This document shows positions 12,401 through 24,553 of a stretch of 64,000 nucleotides of DNA, one piece after another (position 1 is the first letter of the stretch; every line of letters begins with the position of its first letter). A model generated the notes under the pieces. The model saw only the letters and a program-made list of their open reading frames with translations, had not been told where the DNA came from and made no database searches. Made by a program: the position numbers and the translations under genes. This DNA is from Chionis minor. Its lineage: Eukaryota > Chordata > Aves > Charadriiformes > Chionididae. The stretch covers positions 1 to 64,000 of the forward strand of contig VZSF01001351.1 in NCBI GenBank assembly GCA_013398295.1. Reading direction: 5' to 3'.

Positions 12401-15236
12401 TGATTTTTAGTCCATGAGAAATTAAACCGTTAGTGTTTTTTGGCACAGTCATTCCAAAGAGATTAGCTTTGTCAACTGGATCAAGAGCTGTCAATGGGCT
12501 GATGAAGATTTAAGTTTTGCAAGTCCTTCCTGAGTTGAGAGGATTTTAATAATGGTTAAGACATCTCGCACTGACTCTTTTCTTATGAGTGACTCAGTTT
12601 GAGGGTGGCAAGCTTGATCTGAAACCATGCAGTTGTGTGGTAGGAATATGCATTATCTTTTAGTATATCTGGGAAAACATGGCTTAGCTCCCAGAAGAAA
12701 TACACACTATGCAATAGTGGGATGGCAGTGGCATGGTACTGTGGAAGTTCATGCTTATGAATCACACACTGTAGAGCAGCAATTTAAGATAACTTTAGTG
12801 TGCTTGGTAAGAACAACCAAAGGCAATAAACTAGTAAAATTAAAAGAGAAAACATGGGAGGATTTTCGGCTGCTCTCATCTGTTGCCAGCCATAATATTT
12901 GCTTATGACAAATACTGCTGAGGTGGGTATAGTACTAAGCCACTTGTGTTGGAAAGTAATTGTGGGTATTATCATGTCACATGAGAAAGCAGAATGTTAA
13001 TGTGGGTATACAGGTTGACAATATCTGATTATACAGGGGCAATTACAATAGGCCTGGGTGAAATCATAAGAGTTAACAGTATTAGTTTTGAAGGGAGAAG
13101 AATAATGCTTTAGTCAGGTGTTGAATAGCCACATCAAATGATGCATGTCACTTTAAATAATCAGTTTCTGTATGGCTGAGTGCATAAGAACTGACTTTGA
13201 AGGTAAAATATGTAGTAATAAACTTCTGGCCAAAGCCTCGTTCCAGGAAGAAACAGCAACGCATTAATGGTGAATCTTTTAGAGAGAACTTGGCCTCAGA
13301 TCCAATGGACCAAGTATGTTCCATCTTTGCCCACATAATCATATTCAAGATAAAACATTTTTATCAATAGAGGAGAATGTGTATATAGTATACTTGTTCT
13401 CATATGTCGTATAAATATATGCACAATATTAAGTTATGGTCTGCATTTTCTTTCCATGTTCACCCTCTGTCCATCTGACTGAGTCAGTAAGAAAAGAGGT
13501 TGGGGTTTTTTGTTGAAAGTCTGATTTTATTTAGCAAAACATACAAGGAGACAAAGCAAATATGGCTTATATGTTTGGTAGTTCTATTCTAGAGAGATCA
13601 TCAACAGAGACAGGAATAAATGGAGTAAGTGATGTCAGATCCTGTTTAGCCTAAGAGATTTGCTTAGGTTCTGTGAATGCAGAAGGAACTTTGCTGGGAA
13701 GAAATGGAAAACATTAAATACATTAAAAATACAAATTAAAAGTCCAGACTTCCTGGAAACGTGAATATAAAAACTGTGAAATCTAAAAAGGAGGCCTTAG
13801 CAAATAGGCATAGCATTTGAACTTCAGGCTCAGAAGGATACTGCAATTGTATGTGGTGTAAAAAAAAAAAAAAGGCATAACAAGAAATCTTGCCATAAAG
13901 TTATGTAATTTTCACAGTTCTGTATAGACTGATGAGTTACAGCCAGTACATTTAGAAAAAAAGCGGTGGAGATTCTGAAAGATGATCTTATGCCCAAATG
14001 ATAATACAGAAAGAGATATACATGGCGGTCTAACTGAAAGAGGATGCTTGAAGATCCGTTAATCTTTACTACTAGTTCTGAAAGAAAAAAGATGTAGTTA
14101 ATACGCTCATTGTTGAAATGAATGGCAAAATCTGTCTGTTGATGTGATATTCTAAACATGTCGAACATATGTACAAACCTTTTTTTGTATGCTTTTTTCA
14201 GAGACTGAGCCCTTCCTTTTCCCTTTCCCCTTTGCCTTCTCACTGCTTTCATGGCACATAAAAAGAGGCCTTCTTCTTCTTGTCAGAAATATTTTCATTG
14301 TGATACATTCAGCTGAACACAACAAAGATATACATCAATTTTAAAGTACACTTATAAATTTTTGTTAGGCTCTGCACAAATAAAGAACCAAAAAAGCCCT
14401 ATCTCTGAACTACCAATTTCAAAGGGCTGCAGAAAACCACATTTGTTTCTGATATGTAGGTTGATAAATTATTTCCTGTGTAAATAAACCTGTTACAATA
14501 TCTAATAAAATGGTAGAAGTGCATTGACAATACTTTTTTGCATACATTTAACAAGAAATTACATTGTGACTTTAGCCATTGAGGTGAAGAAATGAGAAAG
14601 TCCTTGGTCTTTTTGCTCTAAGTCTCATTCAGGGAAGACCATTAACTCTTCTTTTTTCTTTTTTTTTCTTTCCCTGTTCCCCTCCCACCCTTAATAATTT
14701 GATTAATCATTTCTGTTACATGTTTCTACTTGGCAGCCTCCAGAATCAAAGGTTCTATCTCAGCAATATGTCAAAAACAATGACACCGCAAAGGCTTGAC
14801 TAAACCTTGACATGACACTAAGTGAGGAACTTTATCTCTTGAGACAACTGAGTAGATTAGATTAAATGAACTTTAAGAGGAACTTTAGAGCTACAAGCAT
14901 AACCCACACAATCCATAAATATTGAATATATCTGCAAATGTGCACTGTCTAGCACTACTGCTTAATTCTGAATTTATATTAATTCTATTTAAGAATTGCC
15001 CCATGTCTTTATAACAACGCATAAAATAAATGAAATGGCAACTATGTGAAAGAGAAAGGCTTTCATAAAATGTGGAAAAATTATAAAGGTAGGTTAGAAC
15101 TACCTCTTTTGTAAAATCCATTAGTCATTTTGGAAATTAATCATCCTAAAACCAGTAAGACTTGTTATGCCGGTAAATATGCTTGTGCAGACAGGATACC
15201 TGGAAGTTTCTATTGAAGCAGTGGTCTTAGAAATTT
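6443..15236. other. Long featureless AT-rich stretch
   Basis: No gene, LINE or LTR recognised. Minor structures only: an 8-bp-arm hairpin at 10414-10436, A runs near 9101-9112 and 13858-13873, and a pyrimidine tract at 14648-14690. Open frames up to 140 codons exist (for example 14252-13830, minus) but show no domain and look like chance in AT-rich DNA. Confidence 0.55.
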
Positions 15237-15291
15237 CATTGTGTGCCCAGATCATCCATTGAGCATTGTGTGCCCACTCCATCCACTTGAG
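15237..15291. repeat. Two near-identical 27-bp tandem copies
   Basis: CATTGTGTGCCCA starts at 15237 and again at 15264, followed each time by a similar ATCCA(T/C)T(T)GAG stretch. This is a small local duplication. Confidence 0.7.
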
Positions 15292-15770
15292 TTAATATAT
15301 GGTTGGGAGCGTGTTGAACAGGAAGGGAGACTTGAGCTTTCTCTTCTGGTCTTCCTGTCATTTCTACACAGCGTGGGTCTGAGGCACTTTGGCTTGGGTA
15401 CCTTCCTGGAAATCTGTGTGACAGATCTGCATTTGACTTTGCTCTCTGAAAGAATGTGATCATTTTAGTTTTTCTTGTCAAATGACTTTTACTTTATAAA
15501 TATATTTTTTTCCTTTATTAATGTGAAATTTTTGGGTGAAAGAGATTAGGCAGCCTCATCTGTGACATGGAACAAACAGATGTGAATGGTGTGCAAGTGG
15601 ATTGTGTAAACAGTGCAAATCAGGAACAGGTGTGAGTTTACGTGTGTAGGGATTTGCCTGCAGTTCCCTTTTGTTTGTAAACCTATAATTTCTATAGATT
15701 AGCACTGAGACATAGTTTACTATCTTTTTTTGCATAGTTAATGTGCATTGTGGTTGACAGCATTTGGATC

Positions 15771-15820
15771 TTCCACATGAGGAATGAATTCCACGAGGAA
15801 TGAATTCCACATGAATTCAC
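15771..15820. repeat. Short tandem repeat, 16-bp unit GAGGAATGAATTCCAC
   Basis: The unit GAGGAATGAATTCCAC occurs twice in tandem, with partial units (TTCCACAT, GAATTC) on both sides. The core GGAATGAATTCC is nearly palindromic. Confidence 0.7.
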
Positions 15821-17691
15821 CCCACATAACTTCAGCTACACAAATACCAGACGCGCATGTTAAGTTATTTATCTTGGCTCCTTTTGTAACTAAGAGAGGG
15901 CTTAGAATGGATGATTTATCTCATTTACCTTAAACACTTAGTTCATGTGTGTGGGTGTGTACAGGCTGCTATAGATATTTATCTGTTTTCATTAACTGCA
16001 GAATAAGGCTAGAGATCTGGCTTAGACTACAGCCCTGCTTTTAAAATGGATTAAGTTAGGTGAGGTGAATCCATTTTAGGTGCAAAATGAAGTCAACTAA
16101 TTATTAGAGTTAGTTCCTTAGTTTTAAGGTCATGCTCCTTCTGCATTCATAGAGATCAAAATGTAGAACATTCAGATACCAAAATTTATAGAACCTTTGG
16201 ACAGATATATTTTTGTTAGGAAAATGGAGCCACTGAAGGAGACCAAGAAAATCGATACTGTGGGCTATATAATTTTCTGAAGCATCCCTCAGCAAATGCA
16301 TGTCATACTCAAGACTCTATATGGTGGTGATGTTATTCCATATACTTCACTGGCTAGATAGCTGCAAAATAAAAATATCAAAGTTCTGTACTTTCTGCAG
16401 TAGGATGTAAGATATTTTGTCAAGCTGTCTATTTTCAACAAATGCAGCCTAAATTAATTCTAATCTTTAGTTATATAACCACATAGTACCATCATATGAT
16501 GTATCATATTGAGTACTGACATTAAAAGAGTTATTAATGAATTTTGCTTCCAGATTGCTGACTATTTCATTTTTCACATATCTTGGACATTTTACCAATA
16601 TCACACAAAATCGCTATTTTGGTAGGAGGTATGTTGCACTGTATTTTGTGAAACTATGAGCATACAATGCATCGTTGTCAAACTAATCTTTCCAGGGTCT
16701 AGTCTGTAAGCAAAGAATTAGTAAAGTTGAAGTTGCAGGTGAAATTGTCCAGTGGTTTTTAGAAGGATGGATTTATTACTATCCTAGAGAGGCTATTTTG
16801 ATGTATTTATAGATATTTTTGTAGATACTTGCATGTGTTATTTATACTTAATAGATATGTAATCTATGCTGTGATAAAAACATCAAAAGCTATGCCACTG
16901 AAACATTTATTTTCTTAAAATGTTTGAAAGGCAAAGGAAAAAGAAACAATCTTTCAGAAATTTATTTCCTTATGACAAAGAAATTTTTAGAGAGAAATTA
17001 GTATTCTAACAAAACCTATTTTTGTGGTCTGCATTTCATTGTGTATAGATGAGAAGCTGACGACTGAGAAATGGAACTGTAAACTTCTTCTTGAGACACC
17101 CAGTGAACTGAACTTTCTTCAGTAATAACAAGTACATGTTTAATTTAAAACAGAATAATAAATCTGTTTTTATTTCATAATAGTAAGCATGACCTTAATG
17201 GGACTGCTCACAGAAAAATATATTGCTTAATATGTGTAAGTCTCATGTCTGCCAACAAGTAGCATTCTTACGCATTTTCTGACTGAGAAAAGTAATTCTT
17301 GTGAGATTCAGAAATGTTTTGGAGGTCTACTTGTTCTATGACTGTAAATTGTGATATTTTGGGGGATCCAAATTTCTTGCAATTTTACCCGTTATCTTCT
17401 GTTTGCATAGCCACCTCTTCCTTTAATGAAAGAAATAAACATTCCATTATTATTCTGAGCTATTCAAAGGTCAACAATCTATTTTCTATTACAAAAATAA
17501 TAAACTGTCTGTAGCTTATGCCATTATGGGTGCCCTTTTGACATCTGCCATGAAGAGCAGTAGCTTCTGTCACAAAGCAGGAGAAGTATATGCTCAGTTC
17601 CGTTAATTTGATTCTTTAACAGAACTCCAGAAAGATAGAGTTTTAGGCATCTTTATTACCTTCATAAAGGTTTTAGAATTTGTTGTTGCAT
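15821..17691. other. AT-rich spacer, no gene seen
   Basis: Unique-looking sequence. No TE family or coding signal recognised. Confidence 0.55.
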
Positions 17692-17845
17692 AGCCTAGTC
17701 TTTCTATTGGGGTGGTCTAAAGCAACCCTGAACCAATTTCAATTATAGAAGGATCGTATAATAAATATAACCTAGTCTTGTTCTTGGTGTAGTCTAAGGA
17801 AATCCTCAACATCATCCAATTATAGATGGATCATATGAAGGAAGT
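17692..17845. repeat. Diverged 77-bp tandem duplication
   Basis: Two adjacent copies with 77-bp spacing: each starts with (A/G)CCTAGTCTT, continues through GTCTAA and CAATTATAGA, and ends GGATC(G/A)TAT. The copies differ at many positions, so the duplication is old. Confidence 0.7.
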
Positions 17846-17884
17846 ACTCATTTAAATATAGCTGACAGGTTCACAGATAACTAG

Positions 17885-18115
17885 AAACTAGTAGATCATC
17901 GAATCTTACTGGTGAAATAGCATAGGCCGTAGGATTTCATTGCTGAGCCCAATAGTCTAAAGAATAATGCCTTCTAGAAAGCAATCCAGTCTTGATTTAT
18001 AGGAATCAAAAAATCTGTTGCTCCCTTCAGGCATTTTGGCAAACAGTTTCATTCTCTCTGTAATTTGCCTGTACGTTATTTTAATTTGGTCACATTTATC
18101 AACTTTATATGAAAC
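17885..18115 (-). mobile_element. Ancient CR1-type LINE fragment
   Basis: The plus strand reads like the reverse complement of an old amniote CR1 3' region: TAGATCATCGAATCTTACTGG, then CATAGGCCGTAGGATTTCAT, then GCAATCCAGTCTTGATTTATAG and GTTTCATTCTCTCTGTAA, in the order expected. It is strongly diverged and has no preserved octamer tail. Matched from memory of the family, not by alignment. Confidence 0.55.
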
Positions 18116-20549
18116 ATATGCCTTCTAGGATAATGTTTCTGTATTTTTTTCTATAAATAAGACATTACAAGTGAAACAAAATAATTGTATGCTGTGATGG
18201 TTTCTTAAAATAGGCTGCAATATGCTCTGCGTGGTAAACAGCAGAACTCTTTCTTTGTGTTATAGCTTCCTAGGCATACAAAGCACACACAATATAACAG
18301 TCTAATTAACTCATAAAGTGCAATCACCTGTCCACTGGTTGAGGGATGTGATTTGTTTTTCAGGTTGGTTATTGGATCACAACATGCTAGTAACACCCTC
18401 TTTTGCAAGTTCTATAGTATTTATGTCTGCTCTGACCCTTTGCTTACATTTGTGGAAAATAAATTATCATTGTTTACTAGAAGCTCCAAAGACTGAGAGA
18501 AATCATGTGTTGGAGAGCAGGACAGCTTAGGATGTTACAGAATTTAGAGTTCTGGTCATACAAGAGTGATGACAGTCCTGTACATATTTCAGCATTAAGT
18601 TTTTTCCATTAATTTTATTTTTCTGTTTAAAAGTCAAGACTGTGGTGGCAGAACTAGAAAACAGAGTGATAACACGTATTTTTTTAAGATGATAGTGGAC
18701 ATGAGCAATGCTGATCTGATGTCTTTTTACAGATGCCAGCTCAAATGTAAGCTTTGCTCAGCTTAAAACTTGGTAAAGATTAAGGGGTTTTTTGTTCATT
18801 TGGCTTTGTGTCTGTGAAAGAAATGGAAAAGCAAATACTTTGAACACTGTAGAGTGTGTATCAGTAGAACATCAAGAAAGAATCTAGTACCTGTGGAAGG
18901 CTTAGGGAAGTTCGCCTTCTTTTCTTTCCATAGAAAATTTCAGGATGTCACTTTGAATTATTAAGGTGTTTTCTGTTTGTTTCTTGAAACACTGTAAACC
19001 TGATGTGGGAAAAGAGAATAGAGGTCTCTGAGTTTCAAACTATTATGAAACTGAATGGGAAGCAATTTTAAACTCCCTTGGTAATCTTTCACGTACCCAT
19101 AAATATATCTTAAAGGATGCTTTCAGTAATAAATCACTATAATATAGGTCTTATGTCTGTCTTAATATTATAACATCTGTGAGCAAAATAGACGTGAGCT
19201 TGTAAAGGGATTCACACAAGAGACTGTCTTCATGAGTGAAGTCTGTAGTATGCAAATGTAATGCTTATAGCTGCAGTGTTCGTTGCAGAGGTTTTGGGAA
19301 GTAAAGGCTGAGCAAAACACAAAGTTGTCTTGATACTCTTAAAATTGGTTGCCATAGGACTCAAGGGGTATGTGATGCATAGCACTAAAGCTATTAAAAA
19401 CCACCTAATTTTTATTATGATTGAATCTTTAGTTCAAAGATTTAATTCACTTAATTCACTAGTTTTAATTCACTAGTCAAGAAGTTGGTTTGCCCTTAGG
19501 CTTCCTTTCTCCGACTCTAACACCTGTGACAACTAAGTAGGCATTTTTTTATGTAACACCTTGAAAATATAAAGAGCAAACACTTGACAAATGTGTCTAG
19601 AAAAAATTAAGGCATACTAGAATCACTAGTCAACTTTATTTCCTTTGTTTTTACACAGGGGTTGTAAATAAAGAAAGTACTGCTGCTTCAAAATTTTTTT
19701 TTCCTCTACTGTTTTGCTAGAGGTCCTCTATGGAACCCATCTCAGGAGCAGATCTTCGTAACTTATGAAGCTGCTGCTATTCATCTAGCTTTTTTTTTTA
19801 AAAAAAAAAACCCCAAAACCCCAAACTTCAAAATTTAGACACAGGTGAAATGTAGGTATTATTGTTAAATGGCCATCAATCCTTGCCACATCATCGTTTC
19901 TTTTCCTAGCTGTTCAGAACAATTCAAACACTGCCATAATACAGCATGCCACCCTAGAAACAGCTGCCTAGTTAGAACAGTGTCTTAAGGGTACAGAAAC
20001 ATAACTTATTTATAGTATATTTTGCTCTCTCTCCCCCCAACTTGAGTAACTTTTCCTCCGCTTTAGTATTGAGCTAGATGAAAAATTATATGGAACTATT
20101 TAACAGAGGTTTTATTTCATTGTGGGTTTTTTTCCTCATCAGCTGACAACATATTTGTTAATAATGTTTCACTTTTCCTTTTCTTTCTCAAACGTGTGCT
20201 AAATGACCAGATGCTACTGCATTGCATCTGAAACCTGTATTATCTGGAAAAGGGTAGTTATTATTGGTTTTTAAATATTACGGGTAAGGCAGCATGTTTC
20301 AACCAAATTCCAGAATATTCTCAGCGCTGTAGGCTCCAAGGTAGTAAAGGGCATGGGTTGAAAAGTAAAAGCTTGAGTTTTACTGGAAGATAGTAGGATG
20401 CACATAACTGAGCAGCTATGTTCTTAAATGGGCCGGTTTAGTGCCGACGAGCTTGGATAATGAAGTAGGATTTAGTAGTGTTAGGCTTAAATTAGAACAG
20501 TAAGAAATGATATAGAGTATTTGACACAAAAATAAAAACGAATAAACAT
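18116..20549. other. AT-rich spacer, no gene seen
   Basis: Includes a self-complementary T-run/A-run at 19790-19810 followed by CCCCAAAACCCC. No gene or repeat family recognised. Confidence 0.55.
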
Positions 20550-21210
20550 GTCATTGGCCAGTGATTAAGAGGCTGTGGGACTGGGCAGACTTACCAGGCA
20601 GAGGACAGTCCCAGGCTGGTTTGGGTGAGGAAGCCAGAGTGTGCAGTACCTGCGAGACAAGCGTCTGAGTGCTTGCATCGGTTTGCTCGTGAGCCCCAGG
20701 CTGGACCAGCCAGTGAGTAGGGTACCAGTGGGGAGGGTAAGAGGGCCTGGGAACTGGTCAGGGGTGTTGGACGGACAGACGGTTCACGCCAGCATTCAGG
20801 GGATCCACTGAAGTGTGTATGTGTGTACGAATCAAGAGTGTTGCATGTGTGCGGTCAGCAGTGAGCTTCAGTCTCTACCAGCCAAAGAGGAGGAGGGGAC
20901 TCGGCAGTCCGTGCTTGTGCTCATGTCAGTCCCATGTGTAGGTGGTGTTGAAGGCAGCACCTTGCCTGTGGCAGCCTGTGTAGCTGGCTGCATTGGTGTC
21001 CTCTGTGTGTGTGTGTGTTTGGGATACGTGCTCAGCATCACTACTGGTTGAACTTGCAAATGAGAAATTCGCAACTGCGTCCATTGGCCGGGGATGGATA
21101 TCTCTGGATCTCCAGGCTGGGCTCCAGTGGCTGGCAGGAGGAGTTACTGGGCCCCAAAGCTGCCGGAGGCAGTGGCCGCTTCTGAAATGCCTTAACAAAA
21201 TGTAATCAGA
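20550..21210 (+). repeat. GC- and TG-rich island, probably an unclassified avian interspersed repeat
   Basis: A block with abrupt GC rise inside AT-rich DNA, containing dispersed GTGTG motifs, a (GT)n run at 21003-21019 and CAGGCTGGGCTCCAGTGGCT near its end. Its composition and phrasing resemble repeats common in bird genomes, possibly LTR-like, but I could not place TG...CA ends or a target-site duplication. Open frames crossing it (20815-21051 plus, 21231-20926 minus) have no recognisable domain. The strand is a guess. Confidence 0.4.
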
Positions 21211-22223
21211 ATACTTACAGCCAGCTTCCAAGTTTTTCTTGTAAGTTTTTTTCTTTCTTCACAAAAAGCAATTACACTGATGAAAAAGCACATTAATCCC
21301 CAAAGATTGTTAATCTTTACAATTTTATACTATCATATAGCCATAAATGTAAGCAAAATCCCTAAAGATCTGTTTAAAAGAAAGTGTCTTTGAAAACACA
21401 AAAAGTAACTACAGAACTAACCAGAAAAAAAGCACAGAAAACTTAATATTGTGAATAAAAATAAAGGTCAAGTTTATCTTGCAGCAAACAGAATGAATAT
21501 TAATTAAAAATAAAATTTCCACAAGCTAAAATAATCTTGTAATACTTTTCTAACATGAAGATACCATAATCCACCAAATCACTACCTGTTCCTATTATAT
21601 GTATATAAAAAAAATCATGGGGTACTTCATCCAAATGGAAAATTACAGAACTGTTGCCCTAGTTGTGCAATATTTTGAGCTCATGTGATGTTTCATGGAA
21701 GTTTAGAATGGTCAGTTGACATGCATGTTTTCTGTTTTTTCCCCATTGAACAAGAGAATTATAGCATGGTAATCTACCTTAGTAAATAATCAGTGACAAT
21801 TTTAAACACTCATTTATTTATGCTGCATAGTTTAAAGGTGTTTGTGCTTATTTTGGCATACACATGTGTATATAAATTTATATGAACTCTAATTGGCTGT
21901 GCAAAAAAAAAGGAAAATTCTTTTAAAAAAGGTAAGAGAAGATAACTCAGCATCATGTTATATCAGATATTATACATGATGATAGGTAGCTGTTATGAAA
22001 GATACTAGAAAGTTTATATTACAGAAAGTGATAACATTTATTTGCCCCAGTTTTCTTCCTTGACATACTGTGCTTTAGCTTTCATAATCGCCAGTGAGGT
22101 TTAACTTTCTCTTCATATTATGGATTCACTGAATTATTTTCTTTGGTGCACTTACCACCTCTTCTGATTCCGTAGTCAGGCATTTTCTGTGGCTATCACA
22201 ATTCCTCTGAACCTTCAATAAAT
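21211..22223. other. AT-rich spacer, no gene seen
   Basis: Unique-looking, strongly AT-rich; nothing recognised. Confidence 0.55.
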
Positions 22224-22692
22224 GAATCACAGAATGGCCAATGTTGGAAGGGATCTCTGGAGACTGACTAGTCCAATCCACTCTGCTCAAGCAGGACCAC
22301 CCAGAGCTGGGTGCCCAGGACTATGTCCAGATGGTTTTTGGATCTCTCCAGGGACAGAGTCCACAACCTCTCTTGGCAACCTGTGCCAGCAGTCGCTCTT
22401 TCTCACAGTTTCACAGAGAGAATTTTTTTTTTAATGTTTAAGTGGAGTTACTTGTATTTCAGATTGTGTCTCTTCTTCTTTCCCTGCATAGCGCTGAGTA
22501 GAGCCTGGCTTGGTTTTCTTTATAGCCCCACATTGGTTATTTATACACATTGATTAGATCTTCCCTGAGTCTTCTCCAGATTAAACAGTTCCAGCTTGCT
22601 CTCAGCTTCTCCTCATATGTTGATGCTCCAACCCCCTAATGCTCTTCATGGCTGTTTGATGAATTTGCTGGAGTATGTCCATGTCTGGCTTC
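22224..22692 (-). mobile_element. CR1 LINE 3' fragment
   Basis: The plus strand starts ATCACAGAATGGCCAATGTTGGAAGGGATC, the reverse complement of a CR1 3' end. It continues through CTCTGCTCAAGCAGGACCAC and ATCTCTCCAGGGACAGAGTC to TTATACACATTGATTAGATC, AGCTTCTCCTCATATG and GAGTATGTCC, in the order of the ORF2 C-terminus and 3' UTR. It is diverged and 5'-truncated. The terminal octamer repeats are not clearly kept. Confidence 0.85.
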
Positions 22693-23044
22693 TACTGATA
22701 TGCAATTCCTATAGCGATTCCTTTTGCTGTAGGAATTATGTATCTGATTTTTGTGCTAAGCAGTAAGATAACATACAGAGTGATTTTTCAAGTACCTAAA
22801 ACCATGAAGAGGCTTAAATCACTACACCTAAATCTGAATTTCTGGTAGGTCAAAATGCAACAGATATGCTAAAAATCAAAATTTTCACCAGTAATCGTTA
22901 AACTGCTCACCCAACAAATAAATTCTTACTGGATGAGAACTCAGTAACGGAGCAGGGGTAGTTGGTGGTGAATATAATTCAGCAAATAGGCAACTTAAAA
23001 TTGCCAGGCCAGAGAAGTGAAGATCATATGATACAACATGGAAA
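22693..23044. other. Short spacer between two CR1 fragments
   Basis: No gene or repeat recognised. Confidence 0.5.
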
Positions 23045-23280
23045 CATTTGAATGGTCATACTGGTTTAGACTGAATGTCTGTCTAGCCCAGCACTTTATC
23101 TTGCTGCTTAGAAAGCATGTGATAATAATAAAAGCTTACAGTGATCTCTTTCCTACATTCTTTCCTAGTTTTCTGCAGTTGGTAGTTCAGTGAATCCCTA
23201 AGCCAGGTATCCTTTACATTTAGTAACTGATGGACTAATGACTCACAAACTTCTTCTAGAGTGTGAAAGGGCTTCATAAT
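23045..23280 (-). mobile_element. Ancient CR1-type LINE 3' fragment
   Basis: Contains GGTCATACTGGTTTAGACTG followed by GTCTGTCTAGCCCAGCACTTTATCTTGCTG, then AGTTTTCTGCAGTTGGTAGTTCAG and ATGGACTAATGACTC. This is the order seen in the reverse complement of an old amniote CR1 3' UTR. Heavily diverged; the same lineage appears at 29965, 36465 (opposite strand) and 54547. Confidence 0.55.
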
Positions 23281-24456
23281 CTAATACGTATTTTATGAAA
23301 AACCACTGCATAAGTATTTGTTCCAAAGCTTATGTAATTTCTGATGTTTTATTTTTTTCCTCAAAGAGAATTAAATTCACTGCCTTAAATAGGTATGCAT
23401 CTTAATTTATTCAAATAAACTGAAACTCTCAAATTTTCCTGCAATCTCTCATAGGCTTATAGGATTTGTAAAGTAAATTTGGTAATTAATTGCTTGTTAG
23501 CCATTCTCCTCATAATGGCCAGTATGTTATAAATTGTTAGCAGAACTCTCTCTGATCTAGAACTGTTCAGAGAATATAATTCTTAGGGAAGGGGTGAGAA
23601 GACTTAGCAAAAATTAATATTGAACTTCTTTTTTTCTGAACCTGTTCTAAACTGATTTAAATATCCTGGTGTCCAGAAGTCAAGTAGTCCCTATAGTTCA
23701 ATATCCTGATTGTGATACTGACTAAGGTAAAAAGCTTCACAGTTATATGCAAGAACATCTAAAGTATCTACTAATGTAAATATCTAGAGTAAATTAGCCC
23801 TATTAAGACATATTAACACTACTGAGCTATAGTAACTGAAAGTTGGCATAAGACTTAAATAATTCAACTATGTTCCCCCAAAAAACTTTCTTTCTATTAA
23901 ATTTTTATTTTTTTTTCAAAGTGTACGTTTCAATCCCTTTCTAAATTGTTTTATGTTCCTATCTCAAGTATAGTGCTTTAATTGCTTTAGCTTCCCTTCA
24001 GTGTTTTTCCTCTGTCTTGTTGTTTTAGGAGATATGAATAGAATGTTCTGCATGTATTGTTTCTATACTATAGTTTCTTATTTTGTTGTATGTCCTCTTA
24101 CTCTTTTCCTTTCTATGATTAAAAAAAAATAAGTCCTAGTTTTTTTCAGTTTCCTTTCACATGAGACTTTTTTCCATCTCCTTAATTATTGTTGCTATCC
24201 TCCTTCACCCTCTATCTGGTATTCTTCCATAAATTGAGTGGCAATTTTCTATCAGCTACTGCAATGAACTAGAGTTTTAGTTATAGCTACATACCTCAGC
24301 AAAAATGCGACAACCATAACTATGGAAACTGTATCCGCCATACAAGGTCAATTTTAACTGATGCTTCTATTTAGAATAATCAACTCTGCCTCTGTGGAAG
24401 TAAATGGAGGCTACCGAGCATGCAAAAATGAAGCACAGCTATCATGTAAATGGTTT
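23281..24456. other. AT-rich spacer, no gene seen
   Basis: Nothing recognised; oligo-T and oligo-A tracts around 23905-23915 and 24121-24129. Confidence 0.55.
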
Positions 24457-24553
24457 AGGACCTCATCCTGTGTAAGTGTCATATACATTTATTGTTCAGT
24501 GAAGTTAATAGGTACAGAGGTCATTCAGTGGCACTTTAAAGCATGAGGGCCTT
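24457..24553. mobile_element. Possible ancient palindromic MITE-like relic
   Basis: The arms AGGACCTCATCCTGTG and GCATGAGGGCCTTATT are imperfect inverted repeats around a centre with GTGAAGTTAATAGG. This resembles an old amniote non-autonomous DNA transposon whose copies read GGCCT(G/C)ATCCTGC ... GAAGTCAATGGG .... The arms are diverged and no target duplication was found. Confidence 0.35.
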